Counted from the first letter of the stretch, positions 33,550 to 45,820 are shown. The stretch is 64,000 nt of DNA from Oreohelix idahoensis (GCA_024509875.1 JAMPIV010004255.1:510920-574919); one strand, 5' to 3'. Notes: generated by a model from the letters alone, not told the origin. A program made the numbers and translations.

Positions 33550-35745
33550 TAGCACGTTTCACTATAAATAGCTTTGCCCTCAAACAAATGTAATTATCTG
33601 ATTAACCGTCCAACGTATTAATGCAATTTTTTGCATACGATGTTATATTGGGTTAGACCCAACAAATATATACTTTATATCTATGCATCCTGTCTAGTTC
33701 CCATAAACGAATGAAATCCTTTGATCTTTGTCGGCATACTAATTATTGTGTATCGAGAAAAGAAATTTTACCACTTCAGTCACAGATTCTGTGAATTGAT
33801 TAGGCATAGGCGTGCCTACTATTACAATAATGTGGCCATCACGTTTGCATATGATTACCTGTTGAAGATGATTTCTTAAATGATCTGCATGCGAGATACT
33901 CGTGACATTGTTTGTCATTGACATTTAATGCGCTACCATACTGGACCTTCATTGATCTAATTATTTCAATAGGTATCAGCACTTTGCGGTTCATAAATAT
34001 CATAATGGAACGTTGCTCCTCTACTGTGCTTGTAAATAACGGTAAGGTCATCTTTAAAGAAATTAAACTTCATCCGAATCATAATCAGAAGTCTCTGAGA
34101 AATTGATAATCAATCTCTGCTGAATGAAGGACAAACCAGCATTCGTCCAATATTCCTCTTCCTCTTGTAACACATGGCTCTCACATTTCTTCCAATAATC
34201 CCTGGCTATATTGGAGATGGCGGCTTTTGTAAGTATTTCAACATCTTTTAATTTGAACGTTCTATTTTCTGTTGCTACCTGTTTCTTAATTTTAGCCCAG
34301 ACTAATTCTATTGGGTTTAAGTGAGAATGGTAAGGAGGCAATCTTAAACATCTGTGACCATGTTCATGGATTGCCTTGTCTATGTGAAATATCTTTGTAT
34401 GCTGTGTCTTTTTTACAATTCCAAGTAATTCAGGCTTCAGGGACATTTCGTTGAATGGAATGTTGTTTTTGGTCAGCCAAATCTTTATTACATCTTTAGT
34501 ACTTGATGAATTAGGAACTTTATCTTCTGGTGACACAACATTGTGATATGAAGCATTGTCCATTATCAAACACGACGGTCTATCCAATGAAGGAAGTACA
34601 TGATTCACAATGCAATCTTGAAATATCTTGCCATTCATCTCTGTATGATAATCCCTATTATCTGTGGATTTTGAAACAAATATGAGTTCAGTATTATTTA
34701 GAAGCCCATGATGGCTGCTTCCTGCATGTGCAATTATTAGGCGCTGTCCTTTGCTGCTTGGTACTAGTCTCTTAGTTGTCCCATCAGATGATTGCCATTC
34801 TCGTTCATTACTGTTGTGCGCACTGATCCAAGTTTCATCTAAATACACAAAATCATAACAATCTCTTCTCATTTCTCTGACCTCGCGTAAATATTTGCTT
34901 CTCATTGCAACTATATGAGGCTTCTCACAAATAAGGTTTCTACCACCAACATATTTTCTAAAAGTGAATCCCAAACTCCTAATAGTCCTCCATACGCTGT
35001 GTAGATTTGGAAATATCAATGTCATTATTCTTTCTTAACCAAATTTTCAATTTCCTTAAAGTCACTGCCTCATTATTGTGAAACATATTGCAAATTTCTC
35101 TGCAGATCAATTCTCTGTCAAAATTATCCACCACTCTTGGCCTAATTTTCGTGTGTAAAACACTGGAATTAGAAATTTCAGATGTCGCTATCCAGCGTTG
35201 CAATGATCGTTTGCTTATCCCCAAGGCATGAGTAGTCCTCTTTTGTGGGTTTGAAATAGAATGATATAATTTTCCTCGAGAAGCTTCATTGCAAAAATAC
35301 TTAAAAATCCTATTTGTGATTTGCTGTAATGTCATATAATGTACTCGCAGACTCATTTTTCCTACTTAACCACACAATACTTTTTGTAGACACACCTTTG
35401 ATTGACAATGTGTGCGTAACACCAGATATAAACTGTTTTATGTTCAAGAATTGCAATTTCACGCTAAAATCATGCCAATTGTTTGATAAACCAATCATGT
35501 GCAAATGAGGTCGTATAATTTACTGTAGACATCTCAATATGTGTGTGTGATGTGTGTTGGCAAGTAGGATTTTGATATTATATCGCAAAGAAACGAAAAT
35601 TGAAACCAATCGCCGATTTTAATGAAAATTTTAATTCATAGGGTCTATACCATTTCAAATTCACACACAAAATTTCACTTATATGCGTTATATATTCGCT
35701 GAGATATAGCATTTTGAAGTTGGGCAAAGCTAGTGAAACGTGCTA
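33550..35745 (-). mobile_element. IS630/Tc1-like transposon with a wide DD83E spacing
   Basis: Terminal inverted repeats: left TAGCACGTTTCACTA ... GCTTTGCCC (33550-33580), right GGGCAAAGCTAGTGAAACGT followed by GCTA (35722-35745). A 6-nt insertion separates the left repeat into two blocks. TA dinucleotides flank the ends (33548-33549, 35746-35747). It is ~2.2 kb with one transposase gene on the minus strand. TA target use and the DDE signature place it in the IS630-Tc1-mariner group. The spacing resembles a group I recall being described as Sailor (DD82E). Confidence 0.87.
34063..35356 (-). pseudogene. DDE transposase, split by one frameshift
   Basis: The N-terminal frame (35356 down to 34979) has a helix-turn-helix, THALGISKRSLQRWIA, and a second one around EAVTLRKLKIWLRKN. 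The C-terminal frame (35025 down to 34063, 320 residues) has YLDETW (first Asp), IMDNASYH (second Asp) and HLNPIELVWAKIKK (Glu). I count 83 residues between the second Asp and the Glu, against 34-39 in most Tc1/mariner transposases. The two frames join near 35000-35010 (S-K-S-T then V-W-R-T-I), a one-base insertion or two-base loss. All three catalytic residues are present. Role: cut-and-paste transposition at TA sites; this copy needs frame repair to work. Confidence 0.9.
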
Positions 35746-35747
35746 TA

Positions 35748-36333
35748 GTACATTTGTTGAATCACGTGGCACTTTCAGACTGACGTATTTGCGGTCTCAT
35801 CGTGTTATCAAAATACAAATATAATCTTCACATTTCCTACAGGATGTAACACGTTTTTATTCAAACACTGCACGAGACGGTATAGCTACTGACCAGTCTG
35901 TGGTTTCATGACTGCGCATATTTTCATATTGTCATCTCAAACACTGTCAGGAAATTTCCTCACCAAAGCACTTAACCCATCGCGTGATTTATGCAACACT
36001 TCGCACATTATTTCACTTTGCAATATGCCTACGACTTTGTGGACATCGTTTATATATAGCCCTCTATATTAAGTGAATATCTCTGAAGTTAAGTATTGTT
36101 TGGCGATATTCTGCAGAACTGAAACAACACATAACTAAGTTAGTGATTTGAATAGTCACGCTGCTAAATGATGTGATACCTGGCGAACATTCATTAAGCA
36201 AACCGGGAAAAACGTAATCTGTTTGTCTGACAATGATAACTAATTGTTTCTTTTTACACAACGGCAGCATAAAACCCATCTTAGCTCAAATTTGAGTGAT
36301 AGAAAAATGTTCTGTCACTGAACAAAGAAGGAA
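35748..36333. other. No gene recognised
   Basis: Spacer between the DDE transposon and the palindromic element. No repeat identified. Its last six bases (36334-36339, just beyond) are the left GGTAAT target duplication. Confidence 0.5.
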
Positions 36334-36360
36334 GGTAATAGTAGTATACAATGTTGGAAA

Positions 36361-37013
36361 CAGGTAGTATTCAGGCGGTGGCGTGTGACTTTTATATAGC
36401 AAAATACCCCGATCGATTTCAGGCGTTCTCAGGCGGCGGCGCATGACTTTTATATAGCAAATAAAAAAAAAACAGGTATTATTCAGGCGGCGGCGTGTGA
36501 CTTTTATATAGCAAAATACCCCGATCGATTTCAGGCGTTCTCAGGCGGCGGCGCATGACTTTTATATAGCAAATAAAAAAAAAACAGGTAGTATTCAGGC
36601 GGCGGCGTGTGACTTTTATATAGCAAAATACTCCGATCGATTTCAGGCGTTCTCAGGCGGCGGCGCATGACTTTTATATAGCAAAAAAAAAAAAACAGGT
36701 ATTATTCAGGCGGCGGCGTGTGACTTTTATATAGCAAAATACCCCGATCGATTTCAGGCGTTCTCAGGCGGCGGCGCATGACTTTTATATAGCAAATAAA
36801 AAAAAAAACAGGTAGTATTCAGGCGGCGGCGTGTGACTTTTATATAGCAAAATACTCCGATCGATTTCAGGCGTTCTCAGGCGGCGGCGCATGACTTTTA
36901 TATAGCAAATAAAAAAAAGGTATTATTCAGGCGGCGGCGCATGACTTTTATATAACAAAATACTCGGTCGTTCTCAGGCGGTGGCGTATGACTTTTTATA
37001 TAGCGATATATTT
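36361..37013 (+). repeat. Subterminal tandem repeats, left arm
   Basis: Twelve ~58-bp half-units, arranged as ~117-bp pairs. Each has GGCGGCGGCG, then TGACTTTTATATAGCAAA. Alternate halves carry CCCCGATCGATTTCAGGCGT or an A-run with ACAGGTATTATTCAGG. The pattern is mirrored at 54050-54712 with the same number of TATATAG cores. Such arrays are candidate transposase or replication-protein binding sites. Each core also resembles a TATA box. Confidence 0.93.
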
Positions 37014-37667
37014 TAGCGGCGAGGCTTCCTCTGACGATCAGACGTATGACTTTGTATATAGTAATATACGATAATGGTATTGTTTATACAATATATATAT
37101 AAAAAATATAAAAAATCGATAATGACGGAAAATTTAAAAAATCGATAATGTTGGGTTACTAAGAGGGTTTTTGAAGTGCCTTTTTTGTGTTGGCGTGGGT
37201 GACGATGTAGCTGGCGGGGTGGGTTAGGGTGGATTTTTGTGTGAAGTATTGTGTTGGTAGTGTATTGGGGTGTTTGTTTAGACATATATACACACATATA
37301 TACATTCATATATACGGAGATGTGGTGACGTTGTCAGGATGCATCTGTGGTGACGGAGGCTTAGGTTACTAAGGGGTTTTTTAAGGCAACGGGTATTGCT
37401 TTTTGGCTGGCGGTGATGCCTCATGGGTGTGTGCTGGGGTGTAGCTGGTGGTTGTATGTTTGACGCAGGAGGGACGTGTTAGATAGAAGTATATAGTTAA
37501 TGATCTCTTTTAAAAGAATACTTGAGTTAGAAAATATAAAAATCGATAATGTTGGGTTACTAATGGATTTTTTAAGGAAGCGGGTATTGTTTTTGTGCGA
37601 GGGGGAGGATGACGATGTATAGTGGGGTGTGTTGGGGTATGGGTTTTTGTGTGCGTGTATTTTAATT

Positions 37668-37669
37668 TA

Positions 37670-37766
<97 letters not shown>
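37668..37766. repeat. TA microsatellite, left arm
   Basis: A ~95-bp TA run, interrupted once by TATTTA. Its mirror (53318-53387) is shorter, showing slippage after the arms formed. The sequence 37014-37667 between the subterminal array and this run is mirrored in the right arm and holds no recognised gene. Confidence 0.95.
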
Positions 37767-37767
<1 letters not shown>

Positions 37768-38421
37768 GAGCGAAGTGTTAGAGACCTGTACTAGGTCTAC
37801 CATCGAAAGTGTGTCACGGTATTGTTGTGTATTGTTTATTTTACATATAGACATATTTTACAACAGTTATACGAACAGTTAGATGATATATACATATAAT
37901 ACGGAGATATATTTACATAACAAGAAGACGATAGTTATACGATATATACATATAATAGGGAGATATATTTAGACAATAGGAAGACGCTATGTTTACGTTA
38001 TATTTAGACAAACAATTAGACGATATTTATACAGTTGATAATGTAGGTCAAGATGGCGGCGTGGTAGGCCGCACTTTTGTGTTGTGTATTTCATGTCGTC
38101 GTTTTGGAGTCTGCATCAGTGGTAACAGCCCTTATTAAGGCTGTATGAGTTTGTAGTGTGTTTGGCTTTTTCTGGATTATGTTGCTAAGTATTTTAAAGA
38201 TGAAAACATCAAGTTTGCCTATCATGTGAGTTCGCTGTTTGTGTTGATACAAGTAGCCAAGATGGCGGTTTTGTGATGTGTCGATCGGACAGTGTTTCAA
38301 AACATTACAGATTTATTGAGGGCTATTGTTACTGCTCCAGGTACATTTTTGTATGTACCTGCAAGGATACTTGGAGAGGAGATGGGCACCGCCAAGCAAA
38401 CCTCTTGCCCACTGAAATGCT

Positions 38422-41400
38422 ATGATGGAAAGTCAACTCAGTAATAATTTGCCGGATCGGCCGATGCCCGGATTAACAACGACCGCGCTCTCATTGCCCC
38501 TTGAGAGTGATAAGTCAGCGAATGGGGTAAAAACACCTGTTTTGAAACTTCCCAAGAGAAAGTTTTGTTGTTGGAACTTGGAATGTACGCACGCTATATG
38601 CGTGTGGAAAAGTCAAAGAACTAACACATGAACTTGTTAGATACTCGTGGGACATCCTGGGCCTAGCAGAAGTCAGATGGACAGGATTAGGTGAATCAAT
38701 AACGGATGATGGTCACAAAATTTGGTTTAGTGGAGATGAGTCTAAACATCAGCATGGAGTAGGTTTTATCGTACATAAAGATAGATTGAACTCTGTCATC
38801 AGCTGCACCCCAATAAATAGCAGGCTTATCACCATTCGTATTGCAGCACATCCAAAGAACATCTCCATCATACAGGTATATGCCCCCACTACTGACTATG
38901 AGGATGAGGCAATTGATACATTTTATGACAATCTGGATGAAGCAATTAAGAAAATTCCAAAGAAAGATCTTCTCATCGTGTTAGGTGATTGGAATGCTAA
39001 AATAGGGCCAGATGCATACGGTCACTGGGCTGGTACAGTGGGGAGATTTGGGACAGGTGAAACTAACGATCGAGGACTAAGGCTACTAGAATTTGCCAAC
39101 AACTATAAACTAACCATTGCAAATACACTATTTCCTCATAAGTTATCAAGAAGAACAACGTGGCATGCCCCAAAAACTGAGATACATGGCCAAATTGATT
39201 TTATTCTTGTATCCAAAAGATTCAAGTCCAGTATTAATAAAGCCAAGACTAGGACTTTTCCTGGCGCCGACATTGGTAGTGATCACGACATGGTATTGAT
39301 GACGCTCAAGCTTAAACTTAAAAAGAACTATAATCAAAACAGATGTTCTCAGTTAAGATTCAATTTAGACAAACTGAAAGATCCAGAAATCGCGGAATCT
39401 TTGAGGCAACTGTTGGAGGAAAATTCGCAGCTCTCAACGTTTTGGAGGATGATATCAACTCAATCACAGAAAACATGAAAGACGTGCTCATTGAATCAGC
39501 AACAGAAATACTTGGTAAAACAACGAAAATAAACAAACCATGGGTTACAGATGACATTCTGAAGTTATGTGATACACGGCGGGAAATGAAAAAGGTTAAG
39601 AAAGAGGTTCCTGAAGCAGCATGGCAATACAGTATGGTGAATAAAAATATTAGGAAGAAAATGAAACAGGCCAAAGAAAAATGGGTAGCTGATCAATGTG
39701 AGTCCATTAATACGGGGCTAATAAAAGGTAACAGCAAGGCAGCTTTTGACACATTAAGAAAACTATCAAAACCCCAACAGCCCAGGGTAACTGTCATAGA
39801 AGATAGCAATGGGGCTCTGCTCAATGAAAAAACAGCTGTAATGAGAAGATGGACAGAATATTGTAAAGAATTATATAACTGTAAACTTGACACTGACTTA
39901 GGCATATTAAACAACATTAAGTGCGAAAACAGGGAACTCGGAAATGCAGCAATATTACGGGAAGAAGTGGAAGAGGCTATATGTTCGATGAAAGGAGGGA
40001 AGTCACCGGGTGTGGATAATATCCCAGCAGAGCTCTTGAAATATGGAGGACCAGATATAGTAAAAATCATGACAACAATTTGCCAGAAGATATGGAGTAC
40101 AAAAAAATGGCCAAAAGAATGGACGCAGTCATTAGTAATACCGCTTCCAAAGAAAGGAAATCTAAAAATGTGCAAGAACTACAGAACCATTAGCCTTATT
40201 AGTCATCCAAGTAAGGTGATGTTAAGGATACTTTTGAACAGAATAAAACAGAAATCAGAAGAAATCTTGTCAGAGGAACAGGCTGGCTTTAGACCAAAAA
40301 GAAGTACCTCAGAACAAATCTTCAATATTAGATTACTTATCGAAAAACATCTCCAACATCAACACGATTTTATACCATAACTTCATCGATTTCACAAAAG
40401 CCTTCGATCGAGTCTGGCATGAAGGCTTATGGCAAGTAATGAGAAAATTCAATTTTGATACCAACATCATAGATATCATTGAAGCACTATACAAGGACGC
40501 AAGCAGTGCTGTTTTTGCAAGCAACGACATTGGAGAATTTTTCAAAACAACTGTAGGAGTTCGGCAGGGATGTATCCTGTCCCCAGTGCTCTTTAATATT
40601 TATCTAGAACATATTATGCAGGAGGCTCTCTACGATTATAAATCAACCATATCGATTGGAGGCCGACCTCTGTGCAACCTACGTTTTGCTGATGATATTG
40701 ATCTGATAGCTGGATCAGAATCAGAACTTCAAGACCTTACCTCTAGACTGGAGAAAGTAACAAGAACGTATGGGATGGAAATTAATATAGAAAAAAGCAA
40801 GATATTGGTGAATAGCCATAAGAAACATGTTCCGACCAACATTACGTTAAATGGGCAAACGTTAGAAGAAGTTAACACCTTTAAATATCTCGGGTCCACT
40901 ATATGCAGTGATGGAAGATCAATTAAAGAAATCAAGACAAGACTTGAGATGGCCTCAGCTGCCATGACAAGGTTGAATGTGATCTGGAAAAGTAACATCA
41001 GTTTTCCTGTGAAGATCAAATTATACAAATCTTACTTACTTACTTAGTCGTTCCTCTTCTACCGTGAGGTGTAGAGGTTTGGAAGAGAGAGCGCCAGACT
41101 ATCCTATCGGCTGTCTTTTTCCTGGCCTGGTTCCATTCTAGTCCTCGGTCCTTCAAAGATTGTCTAATATTGTCCTCCCAGCGGACTCTGGGTCGTCCTG
41201 GAGGTCTGGATCCCTGGCTCTTTGTTTCCCATGCTTGTCGTGGTAGCCGATCTTCTCCCATTCTGCAGACATGGCCAAACCATCTTAGTTGGGACTGTTC
41301 TATTTGGGTCTGCAGCGGGTGGGATTTTAGGCCTTGACGTATCGTCTGGTTATACAAATCACTTGTATTATCTATTCTCTTGTATGGGTGTGAGAGCTGG

Positions 41401-41820
41401 ACACTCACTGCAGATACGGAGCGAAGGATTCAGGCTTTCGAGCATAAATGTTATAGAAGAATTTTGCGCATTTGCTATAAAGAGCACAAAACAAATGTCT
41501 ATGTTAGAGAGAAGATAAACACCTATGCAGGCCACCAAGAACCACTTTTGTCAACAGTGAAACGTCGAAAGCTTGCCTGGTTTGGGCATGTAACTCGTCA
41601 TGACTCCCTTTCAAAAACGATCCTTCAGGGAACAGTCGAAGGTAAACGGAGAAGAGGAAGGCAGAGAAAATCCTGGGCTGATAACATCAAAGAATGGGCA
41701 GGACACGGTTTTTCCACACTTGTACGCATTGCTGAGGATAGAGAGCAGTGGAGAACCCTGTCTGCTGATGCTTCCACCATGGCACCCCTACGACCCATGA
41801 CCGGTTACGGGCTGAGATGA
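38422..41820 (+). pseudogene. RTE-2 endonuclease-reverse transcriptase, multiply broken
   Basis: Frames joined in order: 38422 (MMESQLSNNLPDRPMPGL); 38546 (GTWNVRTLYACGKVKELTHE, VLGDWNAKIG, QIDFILVSKRF, GSDHDMVL; APE endonuclease); 39343-40380 (GGKSPGVDNIPAELLK, PLPKKGNLKMCKNYRTISL, EQAGFRPKRSTSEQ); from ~40380 (NFIDFTKAFDRVWHEGLW, VRQGCILSPVLF, RFADDIDLIAGS with FADD at 40685-40696); and, after the RTE-3 insertion, 41360-41820 (LLYGCESWTL, WFGHVTRHD, GKRRRGRQRKSW). Frameshifts lie near 38560, 39405 and 40372. Catalytic motifs are recognisable but this copy cannot produce one protein. Confidence 0.92.
41032..41349 (-). mobile_element. RTE-3 3' end nested in RTE-2
   Basis: 318 bp flanked by the 11-bp duplication TTATACAAATC (41021-41031 and 41350-41360). 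The minus strand encodes NQTIRQGLKSHPLQTQIEQS, QLRWFGHVCRMGEDRLPRQA, GRPRVRWEDNIRQSLKDRG and TSTPHGRRGTTK, then a TAAG-repeat tail (TTACTTACTTAC on the plus strand). RTE-2 coding resumes after it (LYKS then LVLSILLYG). It is a heavily 5'-truncated insertion of a third RTE family. Confidence 0.96.
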
Positions 41821-42615
41821 TGATACAGTTAGACATACAAACATTTAGACGAACAGTTATATATATTTTACAACATTTATACGAACAATTAGACGATATT
41901 TATACAGTTAGACATACAAACATTTAGACGAACAGTTATATATATTTTACAACAATTAGACGTACATTTAGACAAACAATTAGACGATATATAGGTAACA
42001 AAAAAGCGTTTTAGTTAATATAGTTTTTATTTTATATTCAATAGTGTTTTTGAAGTAGCAAAAACATACATGGTAATATATAGTATTTTTTAACGTAATA
42101 CATTTTCACAGATTTATTTACAAATGAATATATAATTATATGGTGTATATGGTGACATTATCAAACATTGATATTTTCACATAGTGATATGTACAATTGA
42201 AAAAAAATTATATATGAAAGACAGTATTTTTTAACATTATCAAACATTGATATTTTCACATAGTGATATGTACAATAATACATATTTATATAGGTAGATG
42301 TATGTTCAAAATATACATTATCACAGGGGTACAGGCCAGACCTTGAGGGGTGTCGTCACATTGTCGTCACATTGTCGTCACGTCGTAAGAAATAGTGTAT
42401 GCGTACAGACAGTTTAGATGTTGAGGGGTGATGTGGTGACGTTGTCGGGGTGTACTTGTCGTTTTATGTAAAAGTAAGAAAGGGCGTTGTGGTGTTGTTC
42501 GTATGTGTAGATGGAGGAATTGTGTGCACGGAACCCGATATTTTCCCACCCTGTGCTTGTTGTGTGTTGAGGACGTCTAAGAAAGTGTGTTTGTCTACTT
42601 TGTTGTGGTGTTTGT

Positions 42616-43761
42616 TCAAGCGATTGAGTGGTCTTGAATATGATATAGATAGAAGGATGTGGACGGGATTGCTTCAACATAATATTTTGTATTGGGTCTG
42701 TTTAATTGTGCATTTGTGATAATATCGCTGTCGTGTAAGTTTGAGACAAAAGATTTGAAATCTGTAAGATTTTTGACTAAGTGGGGTTGATCTAACACAC
42801 AACTATTATTATTTGAGGCATGAAATAAGCGTAATTCGTTTGTTTCTCTGTTTCTCAAAACTACGTGGTGACTGAAGTTAATCTTGAATCTTTTTGTCTG
42901 TTGTGTAAAGACAGGAAGCAAAAGACTTTCCCATTCGATTCTTTGGCTATTATGGAAAAAAGTGAAAGTCGATAAATATTTATGTTTATTGGAATGTGTC
43001 TTGATCGCGTCCCAGTTATCAGTGTAGATTTGTTTAAGATCAGCTGGTAAGTCACCTAAACTGTCTTCTTCAGACGTCAAGCGGGGTTTTTTGATATGGG
43101 ACTGGGTATTGGTCATGGGGCGTTTCTTGGTCTGACCTGTTTTTGGTGGGTGAGATGGGGTGGGACTTGTTGAATAGGGGGCTCTTGGTATTGTGGAAGT
43201 TGTTGTGGTGGTAGAGGGCGCCATAGATACTGAGTCTGTTATGGCACTGGTTGGTGGTGTCTGTTGGTGCATTGAGTCTGTTGTTACACCTGATGATAGG
43301 GCGCGGTCATTATGGTGCGGTGGTATTGGTGGGTTCTGCGGTGTTGCTGCAGTGTCTGCTGCTGTTGAAGAGGTGTGTTGGTGTTTTTTGTGGATGCGCA
43401 AATTGTCAAGGCGGGTAAAGTTTTTATTGCAGACCTCACAGACTAGTAGAGTCAGCGAGTGCCTGCTCTTGCTGTGTCGTAATAGGTCGGCGCGGCGGGT
43501 GAAGGTCTCCCCACATCTGCTACATATCAGATTGGTTTGTGCCACTGAGGTGTCTGTTTGTGCTGAGCCGGAAACAGGTCTATGTTTATTCTCTATATGA
43601 CGTTTCAGCGTATCAGGTCTGGTAAATACTAAACCACAGAAAGCGCACTCATGATTGTGGCGGTCGTGTGCTGTAGCCATATGCCGAGTGAGATCATGAC
43701 CTCGCTTGAAAACAGACTGGCAGTGTAAACAGGAATAGCCCCATCGTTGAATTGACTCCAT
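42616..43761 (-). CDS. Four-finger C2H2 protein, left-arm copy
   Basis: 381 residues from the ATG at 43761. Four C2H2 fingers, each C-x2-C-x12-H-x4-H, lie in the first ~120 residues (CLHCQSVFKRGHDLTRHMAT, CAFCGLVFTRPDTLKRHIEN, CSRCGETFTRRADLLRHSKS, CEVCNKNFTRLDNLRIHKKH). Then a Pro/Thr/Ser-rich linker with a basic KKRPMTNTQ patch, then a ~130-residue C-terminal module with RFKINFSHHVVLRNRETNEL and DFKSFVSNLHDSDI. An 11-codon extension upstream lies in a pyrimidine tract ending TTTTCACAG just before ATG, so that ATG may start an exon behind a 3' splice site. The C-terminal module reminds me, at low confidence, of regions found ahead of protein-primed DNA polymerase B in mobile elements. Nine residues differ from the right-arm copy (over 392 codons). 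Confidence 0.85.
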   Translation of the reverse strand: MESIQRWGYSCLHCQSVFKRGHDLTRHMATAHDRHNHECAFCGLVFTRPDTLKRHIENKHRPVSGSAQTDTSVAQTNLICSRCGETFTRRADLLRHSKSRHSLTLLVCEVCNKNFTRLDNLRIHKKHQHTSSTAADTAATPQNPPIPPHHNDRALSSGVTTDSMHQQTPPTSAITDSVSMAPSTTTTTSTIPRAPYSTSPTPSHPPKTGQTKKRPMTNTQSHIKKPRLTSEEDSLGDLPADLKQIYTDNWDAIKTHSNKHKYLSTFTFFHNSQRIEWESLLLPVFTQQTKRFKINFSHHVVLRNRETNELRLFHASNNNSCVLDQPHLVKNLTDFKSFVSNLHDSDIITNAQLNRPNTKYYVEAIPSTSFYLYHIQDHSIA

Positions 43762-43816
43762 CTGTGAAAAGATGAACAAAAAGACGTTAGGCACACATAA
43801 ATAAAATTAAATACAT

Positions 43817-43821
<5 letters not shown>

Positions 43822-43874
<53 letters not shown>

Positions 43875-43880
43875 CGAGAA

Positions 43881-43911
<31 letters not shown>
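43822..43911. repeat. GA microsatellite upstream of the C2H2 gene, left arm
   Basis: GA-rich run, mirrored (CT) at 51037-51112 with a different length. It lies just upstream of the C2H2 gene in both arms, next to the putative splice acceptor. Confidence 0.95.
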
Positions 43912-43912
<1 letters not shown>

Positions 43913-45820
43913 TAAACAGATAAATAAAACACAGACTTATAGGTATACACACGCCTACTCTGCCTTATAACTAGTCTTATTGTTTAGTCTGTTATTAAAG
44001 GAAATAATTTTGTTTGACATATCAGAATGGTCCACGCGCGCGCGCGCCGTGGAAGCAAAGATATGGATTTAAAACTCAGCCCGTTCGCGAGTACCGAGTT
44101 GACCTGTCCTTTTTTAAAATAACGAAAATATAAGTATTTATTAAAGTGTATGTTAGTTTCAATCATGGTTATACCAAGGTGACTTAATGTAATATGTTGA
44201 TTGTATTATCTCTATCTTTTTCCGTGTGTAGTTCAGTATTGTTTTAAAAGCCAAAATACGCTATTTTCTAAACTATTAGGTTGTCTAATTTTCACTGGCT
44301 GGTTAGGTAGTTTGTAGTGACTCGGGTCCTTAGTTATTTTTAACGTAATATGTTTGTAGTTACTATGAGAAGTTCTTTATAGAAGCAGCTTGTGAGTACA
44401 GAAATACGACTCGAGCGCATGTGTTGTGGAATCAAATCAATTTATCGATCTACCCAAACATCTTTACGCTACATCCAAGCAAGTATTTGAAATAGACTAT
44501 TAGTCTATACAAGTTTAGAGTGTTGTTATCAGAAAGTATTACAAGTTGTAAGTATCACGGATAATTTTTCAAAACCCAAATATAATTTGCTTTCGCACGA
44601 GTTTAACAATAGACGAGAAATGTAGATAAGGTTTAAACTAAGGAATTTTTCTCACTACTATACGCACCACATAAAAAATAAGTCGGATAATTCTTAACTT
44701 AGCTAAACCATACACACATGTAAGAATTTAACAAACAACTATTATTAAAATACCTATTAGTCTAGACATATTAACTTTGAAACAGCCTTTACCAACACTG
44801 GCTAGCGAAAAAGCGAATACACACATATACATATACCGAGTTTACATTTAGAACTTTGCATAGGGTTTTCTTCCAGTCTCTGATTGTTAAGAAAATACCC
44901 CTAGGAAAAAAAAAAAATGAAAACACAAACACATACCCAGATATTTTTCCACAGAGTCTTAATACCCTTAAAAAGACACAGACATATATCTCTTAAAGAC
45001 CAGAGATATTTAACACAAAATACGAATAAAAACAGAATAACATACGTTTGGTGGTGAGCTGTTGCTTTTTCAGAAGTTTGATATGAGAAGGCTTTCACAA
45101 CGTTTTTTTTTCAGAGACGTTCGCCGGTCCAGGTCTGGTTAAAGAATGAGACATGGCTAAAACAATTCGTGATTAAGACAATGACTTGCCAGTAAAAGTA
45201 GTCCGAGCGTATGAATTTCGTGATGGAGCCAGATTGGTTGTTGTGTAGAGATACTGTTTCAGAAAATAGTTCGCGCGCAAGCGCTTCGGCATGGTTTGGT
45301 CGATAAAAACGTTATCATAACGTATGAACAGGAAAAAAGACCCTGCCCTGGTTTGAAACCAGATCAATGACCCGCACAAAAAACATCACGCGTAAATTTC
45401 TGTTCACGTCACTCATACACAGTTATTAAATTGTATGTTTCAAACAACAAACATACTAAAAACGTGAGAATCACTGTTTCAAGAACGTAAGATTCGTGCT
45501 AAAAAAACGTGAGAACCAACCAACATGTATTGAGAATCAAGAATTTGAGAACCTTTGGAGTAAAAAATGTAAGAACTCAACCAACATGTATTGAGAATCA
45601 AGAATTTGAGAATCACTGTGTTTAAAAAACATTTACGACAAATATAAGTATCTGTTTGGTACATTTCTTTTATAGTTATCATATATATTTTAAAGCTTGC
45701 TTTTAAAGATATCATTTGTATTTTGAAATAATATATATTTTTATATACAGAGGGACATTAGTGTTTTCAAAACATTTGATAAAATGGTTGATCGCAAAAT
45801 GTTTTGTCCCCTCAAACAAC

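Larger units (their letters stand above)
38037..41822 (+). mobile_element. RTE-2, full-length non-LTR insertion in the left arm only
   Basis: 3,786 bp including a nested RTE-3 piece; ~3.46 kb without it. Flanked by ATACAGTT (38029-38036 and 41823-41830). The right arm keeps the uninterrupted site near 53050 (complement of ATACAGTTAGACATAC). It has a ~380-bp 5' UTR, an APE endonuclease, an RT and a short GAT-type tail (GATGATGAT). The ORF is broken by three frameshifts and the nested insertion. Confidence 0.93.
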
